The notes under the pieces: generated by a model
Told to the model about the DNA's origin: nothing
Database searches by the model: none
Seen by the model: the letters and a program-made list of their open reading frames with translations, nothing else
Made by a program: the position numbers and the translations under genes
DNA from: Zygosaccharomyces rouxii
Taxonomy: Eukaryota > Ascomycota > Saccharomycetes > Saccharomycetales > Saccharomycetaceae
Assembly (NCBI RefSeq): GCF_000026365.1
Contig: NC_012991.1
Span: 1,116,001-1,180,000 of the forward strand
Length of the DNA: 64,000 bases
Direction: 5' to 3'
In this document: positions 1-10,600 of the stretch, one piece after another
Position numbering within the stretch: position 1 is the first letter of the stretch
Layout of the letters: the number at the start of each line of letters is the position of its first letter

Positions 1-838
1 AGGAGTGGTAATAAAGGATAAAGTTGGTTATTTTAAGCTTGCAGATGATTTTGGTAATTCCAAACATTTACTCTACGAACGCAAAAATAAGATTGTCGTT
101 TTAACACCTGAGTTTGATAGAATAACCAAATTACTGAAATACTTCAAGAAGTACAAAGAATACAAATTACCATCATCTGCTAATGGATTATTGGGATACG
201 ACGTTCAAGATATTGTAGTTTTCAAGAAAAGTTTTATCCTTTGTACATCTAGAGGTGCTATACTTTATCATGATACTTTCAACGATGATGGAATTATCCT
301 GCCTAGCTTTTTGAATGATAGTGTAATGATGTCGTATACAAAGCATTCACATTTGAGTTCTAATCTTTTCAAGACAGCCATGGAATCCAGTTCGAAAAAA
401 GATATGTCAAAACAAAAGATAGCAGAATATGTGAAGAAGGATATAGCCACTTCAAAGACAAAGACTAAGACTTGTTTCCAAATCGGCAATTCAGGAAATT
501 TCCTATTTGTTTATGATGAAGCTGTGATTAAGGTTGATAGGCATGGTGAGATGCCAAATTGGACTGAGGATATTCTAGTCTTGGATTTTTACTGCACTGG
601 TGCTTGCTTTTACGAAGGTTATTTGATTCTCGTTGGTGACAATCTGATCCAAATTTACAGGGTAAAAGACTCAGAAGTACAACTTTCTAGATTGGCACCG
701 GTTCAAATCATCAAGGGTAAGAAAATCAAGCTACTCAATTCATCCAAGACTGGCAACCCTGTTTTTATTTTAAGTCATCCACAAATCGCAAACAGACAGC
801 TCTTATTAACTTGTAAATCGAGAACAGGCAGAAATTGA
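1..838 (+). CDS. TUS1: TUS1-like Rho1 GEF, C-terminal fragment (CNH domain)
   Basis: This is the 3' end of a gene that begins before the window; the frame is open from base 2, so the GTG at base 5 is an internal codon and not a start. About 278 residues remain. They show short beta-strand repeats with FLFVYDEAVIKV and a closing strand LILVGDNLIQIYRV, the pattern of a citron-homology (CNH) domain, which forms the C-terminus of yeast Rho1 exchange factors. In S. cerevisiae TUS1 lies directly upstream of TDA5 on the same strand, as here. Tus1 activates Rho1 at sites of growth and cytokinesis. The catalytic DH and PH domains are outside the window. Rom2-type GEFs also end in a CNH domain, so the name rests mainly on gene order. 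Confidence 0.75.
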   Translation, partial: GVVIKDKVGYFKLADDFGNSKHLLYERKNKIVVLTPEFDRITKLLKYFKKYKEYKLPSSANGLLGYDVQDIVVFKKSFILCTSRGAILYHDTFNDDGIILPSFLNDSVMMSYTKHSHLSSNLFKTAMESSSKKDMSKQKIAEYVKKDIATSKTKTKTCFQIGNSGNFLFVYDEAVIKVDRHGEMPNWTEDILVLDFYCTGACFYEGYLILVGDNLIQIYRVKDSEVQLSRLAPVQIIKGKKIKLLNSSKTGNPVFILSHPQIANRQLLLTCKSRTGRN

Positions 839-986
839 TATCTGTTTACCATATGTTTTCTCTATATACTTCGTGTAATAAAACTTGCATACCACTTATT
901 CCATCGATATGAATATCTCGCCGCGAAGCTATTAAATTAGTATTCAATCTACTTGTACAACAAAAACGAAACTTAATCATGTGGAT

Positions 987-1955
987 ATGAATGTCGATAA
1001 TGCGGTCAATTGGGTTGTAACACCGTTGCTGAAATACCCAGTGTTGGTTTATGTCGTATTTTGGACTCCCAATGTCAAGATAAGTCTACTTTTAATCCTC
1101 TATTCAGTACTATTGAAAATATGCATTGCGTTAAACAAGTGGTATAAGTGCCAAGGTAATGAACCCTGGAAAAGTCTGGAAGAGCTTGAAAATGCCGTAG
1201 TACTTGTCACTGGTGGTAGTCATGGGCTAGGAAGATCTATTATAATGGAGCTCTTGAACAGATATAAACATGTCAAGGTGATTAATCTTGATTTGCAAAA
1301 ATCTCCTAGCGCAGATACCAGAGTTTTGGACATCCAGTGTGATTTAATGAGCTCAGCAGCACTAGTCCACTGTATTGACGAGATTAAAATCCGATATGGC
1401 GATAATCTATCGCTTATTGTTAATAATGCCGGCATAAGAGCACCATATCAGTATCTGAAAGATTCAAACGAGTTCTCCATCCAAGAAGTATTTGCCGTTA
1501 ATGCATTTGCGCCCACAAGGATTATACAGGAGCTAGTACCTTCAAATCATCAGTGCTATGTGGTTAACATCGCTAGTACATTAGGTGTATTAGCGCCAGC
1601 AAAGGTTTCTACATATGCAGCAAGCAAGGCTGCTCTGATAGCATTTCATAATTCTTACAGTTTAGAATTATCGAAGCTAGGAATTTCACAAACTCGAAGT
1701 CTATTAGTGTTGTCTGGTCAACTAGATACCGAAATGTTTGGGGGGTTCGAGCCACCACTTCAATTCTTTGCACCAGTAGTTGATAGACAAAAATTGGCAC
1801 GCGATTTGATAGACTGTTGTGAAAGGGGCCAAAGAGGTGAAATTTGTGTACCCTTTTATTCCAACTTTGCCCATTTACTTATGTCTCTGCCCCTACTTCC
1901 TCGAAATCTAGTTCGTAAACTATCCAAGATGGACGATTGTCTACCACAGGAATAA
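987..1955 (+). CDS. TDA5: TDA5-like short-chain dehydrogenase
   Basis: A 322-residue short-chain dehydrogenase/reductase, close to the roughly 326 residues of S. cerevisiae Tda5. An N-terminal hydrophobic stretch (about residues 30-50) suggests a membrane anchor. The Rossmann cofactor motif is seen as VTGGSHGLG (about residue 75), the structural motif as NNAG, the active-site serine in VVNIAST and the catalytic pair as YAASK. The first ATG in frame is at 987, since the codon at 981 is GTG. The substrate is unknown. It lies between TUS1 and SPC2, the order expected from merging the two duplicated S. cerevisiae regions. The family call is secure; the symbol rests on length and position. Confidence 0.88.
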   Translation: MNVDNAVNWVVTPLLKYPVLVYVVFWTPNVKISLLLILYSVLLKICIALNKWYKCQGNEPWKSLEELENAVVLVTGGSHGLGRSIIMELLNRYKHVKVINLDLQKSPSADTRVLDIQCDLMSSAALVHCIDEIKIRYGDNLSLIVNNAGIRAPYQYLKDSNEFSIQEVFAVNAFAPTRIIQELVPSNHQCYVVNIASTLGVLAPAKVSTYAASKAALIAFHNSYSLELSKLGISQTRSLLVLSGQLDTEMFGGFEPPLQFFAPVVDRQKLARDLIDCCERGQRGEICVPFYSNFAHLLMSLPLLPRNLVRKLSKMDDCLPQE

Positions 1956-2005
1956 AGCATTAATCTTTCCATCTACATACATATACATATAAACATTTAT
2001 TTCGT

Positions 2006-2518
2006 TCATTTAGCCTTTTTAGTTTCTAGTATAGTTAATTGTTGACCAATCCATTGGTAAAGTAAATCAGTCTGTAGATATCCATGTTCGTTAAACACTT
2101 TGTTTACTGGTAGGGCGGTTTTAAGATCAAAATCATCTTGCGTCATGAAGGTAATATGGTACAATGGCTCATTGTTTTCGAAGAAAGTCTTGACTGCAAT
2201 ACTGGTACCCTTCTTGTTTACACCTTCATATGTAATACCCTTTTGTACAAATTTCGTGAAATACCAGTACACTGTAGAGAGGACCATATATGAACCTACA
2301 AGAATCTTCTGATAGGTCAAAACCTCTTCGAACTCAAATTTCTTGTCCAGTAGAAAGCTAGCAGCTGCAACTAGAGCTATACCATATCCAATAACTAATT
2401 GACTGTCAATTAAACGGAAGGATTGGTTAAACTCGTATCTAGAGAATATACCAGGCAATGCCTCGTCTAGAGTCTGGCGAAGTTCTGGGATGGAATAAAT
2501 GTTAATGGGTTTGGACAT
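2006..2518 (-). CDS. SPC2: Signal peptidase complex subunit Spc2
   Basis: A 170-residue protein with two adjacent hydrophobic segments (about residues 42-58 and 72-88), the layout of Spc2/SPC25. This non-catalytic subunit of the endoplasmic reticulum signal peptidase helps couple the peptidase to the Sec61 translocon. The S. cerevisiae protein is about 178 residues. The ATG at 2518 gives MSKPINIYSIPEL, a typical short cytosolic N-terminus. It is convergent with TDA5 and divergent from MAG2. In S. cerevisiae SPC2 lies on chromosome XIII near IMD4, so its place between TDA5 and MAG2 (chromosome XII) shows the unduplicated order. Confidence 0.9.
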   Translation of the reverse strand: MSKPINIYSIPELRQTLDEALPGIFSRYEFNQSFRLIDSQLVIGYGIALVAAASFLLDKKFEFEEVLTYQKILVGSYMVLSTVYWYFTKFVQKGITYEGVNKKGTSIAVKTFFENNEPLYHITFMTQDDFDLKTALPVNKVFNEHGYLQTDLLYQWIGQQLTILETKKAK

Positions 2519-2804
2519 TGATATATTTCCGATTGCTATACGACCTACCCTCCTTGCGATGTTACGCTTCTATTTCTTGCTTGTTCTTAATAGTACAAGT
2601 CTGTCATGAGAATGAACCTTACGGAAAAATTCATGTTGGACCATTAGTATTACTACTTACAATAGCACTGAACTAAAAAAAGGAAGAAACTAAGGACTTC
2701 AAGGAGTTGGCATTATTTATAATAGCTAGACATCCCTTCTGAAGCTTTGTTTGAACACAAGTCTCCTTTCAAACAGAAATACCCTCCACTTCTTTCCCCA
2801 GATC

Positions 2805-4679
2805 ATGGGCAAGAAGGACGGTAAGGATGTTACTGAGCCCAAAGGTGCCAGTGACGGCAGTACAACTGCTGGACCAATACCTGGGAAGAGTCCAAAGGGG
2901 AATGGTAATGGTGGCAGAAGACAAGCACATAAGTATCATGGCAAGAACCACATTGGTCATAAGAAACAACAGAGATTTGAAGGCCAAGGTAATGGTTCAA
3001 AATCTATTGAGGATGATTTTGATACGACTATTGCCGAAGAATTAAACAGTGGTAATTATAAGATGAAGGGTCGTAGAGCCCAAGTTTCAATCAACCATCT
3101 TTTGCAATTGCAATTCCCAGAGATTAAGAAATCCCCTGAAAATATTCCACCCAGGTCAGTTAGAAGGAAGCAAGATAAAAGTAGCAATCATATACGTTTA
3201 CATGGAGATTCGTTTGTCAATGCCCACTATAGAGTTTTGGCGGACAATCGAGTCAGTTACAAAGAACAGAGTAATAATCCCAATGTACCGGTGCCGCGTG
3301 AAAATATTGTTAGAATAGTGGTTCCACCGGGTCAAAATTGTCCAATATGTCTTAGTGAAGAACCTGTTGTGCCTCGAATGGTGGTTTGTGGCCACATATT
3401 TTGTCTAAGTTGTCTGTTGAGCTTCTTTGCGGCTGAAGAGACTGTAAAGAATAAAGATACAGGTTACGTTCAGAGGAAGAAGTTCAAAGAGTGTCCCCTA
3501 TGTGGTAGTATCCTGCGCTCTCAAAATTTCAAACAAGTTATCTTTGACACTGCTCAACATCAAGAACGACCACAAATTGGCAAAGAGTCCGTTTTCCAAT
3601 TGATGTGCAGACCACACGGATCTATGTTGCCATTACCAGTGCAGTTGGGTGTTGATCCTCTAGCTGTTGGTGATTTCCCACCTGTGGAAATGTCACATTT
3701 GGCGCCCTATGCACGTATGATGACTTGCAGTTCTGGTTATGCGATTGAACTTTTGGAAAGGGATATCGATGCCCTCAATACACAGTACGAAGTAGATAGG
3801 GTACTGTACAACGACAATGGAAAGTTTTACAAATTGGCATTAGAAGATTTAAATGCTGGTGTAGCTCGTATCTTGCAGGATCTCGATAAGGAACCTGTCG
3901 ATGTGCCGTCATTGGCTTCATTACAACTGGGCACTAACTTAAAATCCAAGTATGATGAGTCTAATGCATTTTTCTTTTTCCAGACAGCATTCCATTCTTC
4001 CACAAGATATTTCTTATCACCATTAGATGTTAAAATGTTACTGTTCACTTTTGAACGTTATTCACGTTTCCCAGATGAGTTAAAAGCAGTTATTGAGAAT
4101 GTAAATTATGATACGGTGGTTACGGAAGATTTGATCACACGTTATAAGTACATTTCACATTTGCCGCTAGGTACTGAAATTGCAATGATCGAATTGGATT
4201 GGAGATCGACTAACTTAATTCCTCAAGAGGTCTATGAGAAATTTGCTCCAGAATTGAAGGAAAGACGTAGACGTCTTCACATGAGAAGAACTAGAGAGGA
4301 TAAGCAAAAGAAATTATATGAGAAAAGAATCGAGCAAGAACATAAAGAATTTTATCAGAGGGAGAACGGTGAAGAATACATACCAGAAGTCATTTACGAT
4401 TCACCTGATCCAGTTTTAGATTCTTTAAGGCTGGAATCTGATGCCGTAGTTGATAAACAGGAACCTCATAAAAAAGAGAAGACCATTTGGGGGACTTCAA
4501 TCCCCGTAGATGATGAAGCCTCGAGAGAAAATGAGGAATTTGAAGCCATGTTGCGTGAAAGAATGCAACAAGCTGAAAGTGTTGGCGATACTCAACCCCC
4601 CACACAAGGCGGTAAAAAGGACAAGAAGAAGAAAAAGAGTAAAGTGATGCTGTTCAGCAGTAACCATCACACCCTTTAA
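2805..4679 (+). CDS. MAG2: Mag2/RNF10-type RING ubiquitin ligase
   Basis: A 624-residue protein with a C3HC4 RING finger at about residues 179-235: CPIC, then CGHIFCLSC, then CPLCG. The N-terminus is basic and low complexity; the C-terminus is rich in charged residues and ends with a lysine run. This matches the Mag2/RNF10 family, cytosolic E3 ligases that mark 40S ribosomal protein uS3 during decay of non-functional or stalled small subunits. I chose the ATG at 2805 (MGKKDGKD) because the longer reading frame opens at 2751 with TTG, which is not a normal yeast start. It is divergently transcribed from SPC2 across about 286 bp, which hold only ordinary AT-rich promoter sequence. Confidence 0.9.
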   Translation: MGKKDGKDVTEPKGASDGSTTAGPIPGKSPKGNGNGGRRQAHKYHGKNHIGHKKQQRFEGQGNGSKSIEDDFDTTIAEELNSGNYKMKGRRAQVSINHLLQLQFPEIKKSPENIPPRSVRRKQDKSSNHIRLHGDSFVNAHYRVLADNRVSYKEQSNNPNVPVPRENIVRIVVPPGQNCPICLSEEPVVPRMVVCGHIFCLSCLLSFFAAEETVKNKDTGYVQRKKFKECPLCGSILRSQNFKQVIFDTAQHQERPQIGKESVFQLMCRPHGSMLPLPVQLGVDPLAVGDFPPVEMSHLAPYARMMTCSSGYAIELLERDIDALNTQYEVDRVLYNDNGKFYKLALEDLNAGVARILQDLDKEPVDVPSLASLQLGTNLKSKYDESNAFFFFQTAFHSSTRYFLSPLDVKMLLFTFERYSRFPDELKAVIENVNYDTVVTEDLITRYKYISHLPLGTEIAMIELDWRSTNLIPQEVYEKFAPELKERRRRLHMRRTREDKQKKLYEKRIEQEHKEFYQRENGEEYIPEVIYDSPDPVLDSLRLESDAVVDKQEPHKKEKTIWGTSIPVDDEASRENEEFEAMLRERMQQAESVGDTQPPTQGGKKDKKKKKSKVMLFSSNHHTL

Positions 4680-5024
4680 TAACTTTAAGCATAGTACAAC
4701 GAAGAAAAAAAAGCGTATATAATTTACATATATATGTTTACGACCAGATTTTTTTTTTAAAAAAAAAAAACTCATTATTTTTGAGTTATGATAGATCTCC
4801 AGATACTAAATTATATGGCAAAAATAGCTAGTGAATTGGAACTATTCATTTTTTCGTTTTCTTGGGCGGTTCTCCATTGAATATGAGTCTTCATATTCGC
4901 GGATTTTCTCGATATCGAATTAAAGGAGGACGGAAAATGATCAACAAACAAACAACAAACCCTGTAATTGAAGAGGAAGAAGTACAGTAAAAACCCTTCA
5001 ATCAAGCTCAATTCAGTCGTTATT
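4680..5024. other. MAG2-CRN1 intergenic region with T/A palindrome
   Basis: No gene is seen here. It holds the MAG2 3' end and the CRN1 promoter. At 4749-4770 a run of ten T is followed by twelve A, a near-perfect self-complementary tract. It is followed at once by a small inverted repeat, AACTCA (4769-4774) and TGAGTT (4782-4787). The pair probably helps form the MAG2 3' end or excludes nucleosomes. Confidence 0.5.
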
Positions 5025-7079
5025 ATGAGCGGTAAATTCGTGCGTGCATCTAAGTATAGACATGTTTATGGACAACCACCAAAGAAGGAACTTTGGTATG
5101 AAAACGTCAAAGTTACATTGAACGCTTGGGATTCCAATTTGATTAAGACCAATGGTAAGTTTATTTCTGTCAATTGGAACACTTCCGCTGGTGGATCATT
5201 CGGTATCATTCCAGTAGAGGAGCATGGAAAAGTTCCTGACGTGGTTCCCCTCTTCAGAGGCCATACCGCTCAAGTTTTGGATACAGACTTTGATCCATTC
5301 GATGATTACAGGATTGCATCGAGTTCTGATGATGCTAAGATTGGTATCTTTGAAATACCTAAAGATTACACTTTTCTTCACAGAGAAACAGATGAGGAAG
5401 GTGAAGCTCGAGACGTTCATCCCGTTAAGATGCTTTCCGGACATGGTAGAAAGGTCGGTCACATTCTTTTCAATCCTGTGGTAAAGGATGTTTTGGCATC
5501 TTCATCGTTGGACCGTACTATTAAGATCTGGAATATAGAAACCGGTAAGGATGAAATCACTTTAACGCATCCAGAAATGGTTACTTCCATGTCATTCTCA
5601 TACGATGGTAACTATTTGGCAACAGTGGCTCGTGATAGGAAATTGAGAGTTTGGGACATCAGAGCCCAAAAGATTGTTAGTGAATGTAAGGCACATGAAG
5701 GTGCAAAGAGTCAAAGAGTCGTTTGGTTAGGTAACAGTAATCGTTTGGCTACTTCGGGTTTTTCGAGGCTAAGTGAACGTCAAGTGGCTCTATGGGATTC
5801 ATTCGAACTCGAAAAGGGTCCATTAGGTAAATTTTACACTGTAGATCAAGCACCAGGTGTATTGATGCCATTTTATGACGATGCTAACAGGATTTTATTT
5901 TTAGTTGGGAAAGGTGATGGTAACATCAGATATTATGAACTTCAAGATGATCAATTGTATGAGTTATCTGAATATCTGTCAACAGATCCTCAGAGAGGTT
6001 TCGCGGTAGCTCCTAAACGCAAATTAAATTTGAAAGATAATGAAATTATGAAATGTTTCAAGACTGTGGTGGATTCTTGTATTGAACCAATTTCCTTCTA
6101 TGTCCCAAGAAGATCGGAAGCCTTTCAACACGATATTTACCCTGATGCCCCCAGTGACAAACCCGCATTGACTGCTGAGGAATGGTTTGGCGGCAAATCC
6201 GTGGAGGGACCATTATTAATTAATTTGAAAGACTTGTATGAGGGATCTGAACTAGAATTGCGTCCTGCAAAGAAGGAGGAGCCAAAGCCTAAAGAGGCTC
6301 CAAAGAAGGAGGAGCCAAAGAAGGAAGAACCAAAGAAGGAAGAACCAAAGAAGGAAGAACCAAAGAAGGAAGAACCAAAGAAGGAAGAACCAAAGAAGGA
6401 AGAACCAAAGAAGGAAGAACCAAAGAAGGAAGAACCAAAGAAGGAAGAACCAAAGAAGGAAGAACCAAAGAAGGAAGAACCAAAGAAGGAAGAACCAAAG
6501 AAGGAAGAGCCAAAGCAAGAGGCGTCAAATGGAAACAATGCTCTCAACAAAGAAACAACTGTTGATAAGCTTCTGGAAAAATCATCTGCCCTCGATGCTT
6601 TAAATGATGCAGAAGATCCATCTAAAGATACTTCTAGTTGGGACGATGAAGAAGAAGAGCCAAAGGCACCGGAGACTGATACAAAGACTGAGCAAAAAGA
6701 ACCTGAGATCAAGGGAGATGTGAAGCAACCTAAGTCATCTAAGAAGAAAACTAAGGAACAGTCTAAGGAACAGCCAAAGAAGGAGGAGCCAAAGAAGGAA
6801 CAGCCAAAGAAGGAGGAGCCAAAGAAGGAGGAGCCAAAGAAGGAGGAGCCAAAGAAGGAAGAGCCAAAGAAGGAAGAATCGTCCAAAGAAAAACACGAGG
6901 CTAAACCTGCTACAAGACCTTTGAAATTGGAACAAACTGCAGAAAAATTATCGACACTCGTTTACAACTTAGAAGGCATTGTAGAGAAATTAACCAAAGC
7001 TAATATTGAAAAGAACGAACGTCTGGAACTTCTGGAGACTAAAATCGAGCACTTGTTGAGCAAGGAAGAATCCCGCTGA
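5025..7079 (+). CDS. CRN1: Coronin (actin- and Arp2/3-binding WD40 protein)
   Basis: A 684-residue coronin, slightly longer than the 651 residues of S. cerevisiae Crn1. The N-terminus MSGKFVRASKYRHVYG is the coronin signature, followed by WD40 repeats over about residues 70-380 (for example SSSLDRTIKIWN and VARDRKLRVWD). A long lysine/glutamate linker holds two PKKEE repeat arrays. A C-terminal coiled coil (about residues 640-680) should drive oligomerisation. Coronin bundles actin, binds Arp2/3 and works at cortical actin patches. The ATG at 5025 is used because the open frame upstream starts at a TTG. The repeat-rich linker is the part expected to vary between strains. Confidence 0.97.
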   Translation: MSGKFVRASKYRHVYGQPPKKELWYENVKVTLNAWDSNLIKTNGKFISVNWNTSAGGSFGIIPVEEHGKVPDVVPLFRGHTAQVLDTDFDPFDDYRIASSSDDAKIGIFEIPKDYTFLHRETDEEGEARDVHPVKMLSGHGRKVGHILFNPVVKDVLASSSLDRTIKIWNIETGKDEITLTHPEMVTSMSFSYDGNYLATVARDRKLRVWDIRAQKIVSECKAHEGAKSQRVVWLGNSNRLATSGFSRLSERQVALWDSFELEKGPLGKFYTVDQAPGVLMPFYDDANRILFLVGKGDGNIRYYELQDDQLYELSEYLSTDPQRGFAVAPKRKLNLKDNEIMKCFKTVVDSCIEPISFYVPRRSEAFQHDIYPDAPSDKPALTAEEWFGGKSVEGPLLINLKDLYEGSELELRPAKKEEPKPKEAPKKEEPKKEEPKKEEPKKEEPKKEEPKKEEPKKEEPKKEEPKKEEPKKEEPKKEEPKKEEPKKEEPKKEEPKQEASNGNNALNKETTVDKLLEKSSALDALNDAEDPSKDTSSWDDEEEEPKAPETDTKTEQKEPEIKGDVKQPKSSKKKTKEQSKEQPKKEEPKKEQPKKEEPKKEEPKKEEPKKEEPKKEESSKEKHEAKPATRPLKLEQTAEKLSTLVYNLEGIVEKLTKANIEKNERLELLETKIEHLLSKEESR
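6300..6509 (+). repeat. 15-bp minisatellite in CRN1, array 1
   Basis: Fourteen tandem units of CCAAAGAAGGAAGAA, each coding for PKKEE, in frame with CRN1. Twelve central units are identical; the first and last differ by A/G changes at third codon positions. The near identity suggests recent expansion by slippage or unequal exchange. Confidence 0.95.
6774..6878 (+). repeat. 15-bp minisatellite in CRN1, array 2
   Basis: Seven tandem 15-bp units coding for PKKEE or PKKEQ, about 265 bp downstream of the first array and in the same frame. Units vary between GGAGGAG, GGAACAG and GGAAGAA endings, so this array is more diverged than the first. Confidence 0.93.
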
Positions 7080-7607
7080 TCTGAAACCAGTAAATAGAAC
7101 TCGAAATGAAAGAAAATGAAAACAGAAACAGAATTTCTCGACTGTAGTATACTAGAAGATTTATAAATATATATACTAAAGGGACTTTGACTAATACCCA
7201 TCGGTATATGTCACGTGACTATGGTAATGGTGATGATCGCGCTTTTCAATTTGACTTTAAAAGGCGAACTTGAATAAAATCTTGATCGTGAACTTAGCAC
7301 CACATTAAGACTCATTGAAAAGGATAAAAGATCTTTGGAGGATCTCCTCAGAGGCTCTCAGTTAGTGTATAATTAGTTGCATTTGCAATCGCTGCCAACG
7401 AGATACTTACTAGTTGGGTTTCCCCGTTTTTCATTTCGTTTTACTTTTATAGTTGTATTGTCTCTTTCATACGTAGTTCCTTGAAGGAAGAAAGAGATCA
7501 ATATTTGCAGGATCAGAGCTGTAATTTGGGGATACTCTAACTATTTGAGGAAACGGCCAAAAGTTTTCTTTTCTATAGAAGGTGATCTCTGTATCTTTTG
7601 AAGTCCG
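7080..7607. promoter_or_regulatory. CRN1-SEN1 intergenic region with Cbf1-type site
   Basis: No gene is seen in these 528 bp, which serve as the CRN1 3' region and the SEN1 promoter. The perfect 8-bp palindrome TCACGTGA at 7211-7218 matches the binding site of Cbf1-type bHLH factors. It is not followed by an AT-rich CDEII or a CDEIII motif, so it is not a centromere. Confidence 0.5.
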
Positions 7608-10600
7608 ATGAGCTCTGCAGACTCCGTCATGGAGCAGAGATATGAAGTGGCTAAAGGGTTTATACCGACTATCGAGAAGGTTTATGCTGGAACCAATGGT
7701 GATATGCCTGAGGCTAACCTCTTAGGTGAACTTTTGAAGCTTTTGGCGGAATTACCAGGTGATTTTCACCTTTTCTGTGATCCTACATTTGAACCCATAT
7801 CAGTATTTTGTCTAACCATTTTTTCATTTAATGAACAGGGTACTGTATCATGGCTTAAAAATAAATTTAATCCAACTTTGGCCAGTTGTGATAAGTGTAT
7901 TTTAAATTTCACCAGAGGTAAATGTAAAATGCTACAACACTTTGCGGTACAAAGACATGTCCCACATGAACATGTATCGAAATTTAACGACATAGTCTGC
8001 CTTTGGAGATCTGAATCGGTTTTCCCAGTACTGCATAGCATTTCTGTCAATGGTAACACGGAGGTTAACGTTACTAGAGAGATTGAACTGGCGCTTTTTG
8101 AATGTCTTTGTAATCCTCATATATTGAGGTTGAAAAATGAATTACGGTTAACGTTCAATGCAATCTTCACATTCATGTTTCATTCTGAACTACCATTCTT
8201 AGATCCCTACAACCCAGATTTCTTCAAGACTTTTGTAGCGGGAATTATCTTTTGTTGGTGTGAAGGAACTAAAGATGAAATCAAATGGGCTAAAACTGTT
8301 TTAAACAAATTGCATAGGGAAAATTATAGAATTGATTTGAAAAATTTTGGTTCTGATGTATTGGAAGAAATCAATATTCATTTGCTCTTCCTACAGAATC
8401 CAGCTAACTGGAATGAAGTTGTCGTTTCACAATTTTGGTCAAGGCTTATACCAATTTTTGCACTTTTCGATAAGGAGATATTTACAGAATTCTTTGAAGT
8501 TCCTAAAAATATTGATTCTTTAAAGAAAACTGTTAGGTTCCCAATAGAATCTATCTATAAGATGTGGTACAATCATTTGGGGAAAACTTATCGTGATAAA
8601 CCTTTAGAATTTTTATTAAGAGCCCTTTGCATATTCCTAGAGAAACTGGGAGCCTCATTTTGGTCCAAGTTGGAGCCATTTACATTTCATAGCATTTTGG
8701 ACATTGTATTCGATAAAGACATTTTTGCCAATAAATTGGTTAGGGTACAGAACAATCCTATTCCTGATGATGAAGTGGGCATCGTTTTATCTTTTGCTGG
8801 ATCTATTACCGACATGGTCTCTTGGACTCTGCCGTTCTATAAGGCGCTTTCTACTTCTAAGAGAATCCAGATGGTCAAAAAAGTGTCAATGGCATTTCTG
8901 CGAGCGATTTCAAACCATAACTCATTAAAATCTATTCCCAAGGCATGTTTGATGAATTCATCTACGGCATTACTAAGAGCAGTTTTAACTATCAGACCCG
9001 ATGAATTAGCAATGCTTTATGAAAGACAAGATTTCGAAGTTGTTTTGTATTCAAAAACTGATTCTCGTGCTTTGTTGAATAATCCCTTAATTCAAGAAAT
9101 CGTTCTTAGATCAGCAACTAACCCTATGGAACTTTATCCGGATTTGGGTGACTCTGCTGTTTCCGTTTCTACTTCTGCGATGATGGTTTTGACCAAGGCG
9201 ATAAATTTTGATATTTTAATGCTCTGTGAAGCAACTTATAAACTTTATTCTGGCCGACAAGCTAACGATTTGAATTTGACACCAGCTTTATTGAATAATT
9301 TAACTTCTAGATTAGACCTACGATCTTTCCATGATGGTCCGCTTCTGGCGAAACAGCTGCTGATCTCATTCAACCATATCAATGGTCTTTTGACGGTCGA
9401 AAAATCCAAGGATACGTCAACACAAAGACATAACGCTCTCATTAAACAATATTATCATCATTGCACCAAGATTGTGGAGAAATTTGCAGATATTTTACCA
9501 AATCAATTGTCAAAAATTTTAGCAGAAGAGGGACCAGCTCAAGGGTTTTGGTCTTGTATTTTCTCCTCTAATACTGAACTTTACCAGGCAGCAACCAATA
9601 TTCTATACGACACTTTTGACGTTGAAGGTAGATTCGAAGGTATTCATGCAATTCTGAAAAACAATTTAACCAATCAGTTACGTGCCATCAATCTAGTGTT
9701 ACATCAGTTAATTAAATGTGAGTTTTATGAACCTTGTCCTAGGGCTATTAGAGTCTTAATGGATGTTGTAAGCGCTTTTAGCGATCCTGTGGCCGGTATA
9801 CTTGCTAACTACCAAACTTTAAAGAATGATAAAACAGATATTGAGTTGAATAAGATTTGGGAACTAACGTGGTCATTTTTGGATACCATCTACCGTTGCA
9901 CTTTGAATTGGGCAACCAAATATGAGTACTCAGAACTAGAAAACTTTACCAAGGACACACTTGACTTGAGCAGATCTTTAGTAGATTCTTACAGGGAGTT
10001 TTCAGATGCTTTAGGTGACTCCAAGATAGATTTATTTGAGAGTGTCGTGAAGGCATTCAAAAATATGCTTTATTGGTTGAGATTAAGTGATGATGCTTTA
10101 TTGGATTCATGTGTCAGGTTAATTGTCAGTGCTTCTGACTTGGCCAGCGAAAAGGCCATTAATTTTGATGATTCCCTGGTAGAAATGATGGCCAAATACG
10201 GTGCTAAGGCTAAAAAGTTCTCTAATAAACTTTCTGATCAACAATCCAGAGAGATTTTGATGAAAGCTGAGACTTTCAACAAACCATTAACCGACAGAAC
10301 GGTATCTGAAGCGGAAGCTTATCATAAGGAAAAAGAGCTTGCGAAATTGGGGAGAACTACCTCTCCAAGTCCACAACCAGATGTTACAACTTCGGCTACA
10401 GAATCGAAGGCAGACTTTTTGCAAAGAAAAGCAACTTCTTCTTCGATAACGGGCCGTCCCAAGGCAATGCAATCGAAGATTACTTCCTTTGGTTCATTCC
10501 AGCCAAGTACTTCGACTTTATTGCATCAACATAAACCAATAAAACCATTGTCCAAAATGGAACTTGCTAGGCGGCAACTGATGAGCAACCGAGTGGTTCA

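Noticed and set aside
2751..2804. Longer N-termini for MAG2, and likewise CRN1, OGG1, PIF1, LSM3, POB3, TEM1, TDA5 and ECM7
   Set aside because: The extra codons start with TTG or GTG, which yeast rarely uses; the next ATG gives N-termini that fit the families.
4497..4775. Minus-strand frame of 92 codons at the MAG2 3' end
   Set aside because: It overlaps MAG2, begins in a poly-T tract and has no recognisable domain.
6300..6509. CRISPR-like regular repeats
   Set aside because: There are no spacers, the units are contiguous 15-mers in frame with coronin, and the organism is a eukaryote.
6137..6886. Long antisense reading frame of 249 codons opposite CRN1
   Set aside because: It is a mirror of the PKKEE repeats, giving FFGSS repeats; two other antisense frames there are also repeats. 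It has no family features.
7211..7218. Centromere element I at TCACGTGA
   Set aside because: No AT-rich CDEII of about 80-160 bp and no CDEIII motif follow. The same holds for the sites at 15599 and 25701.
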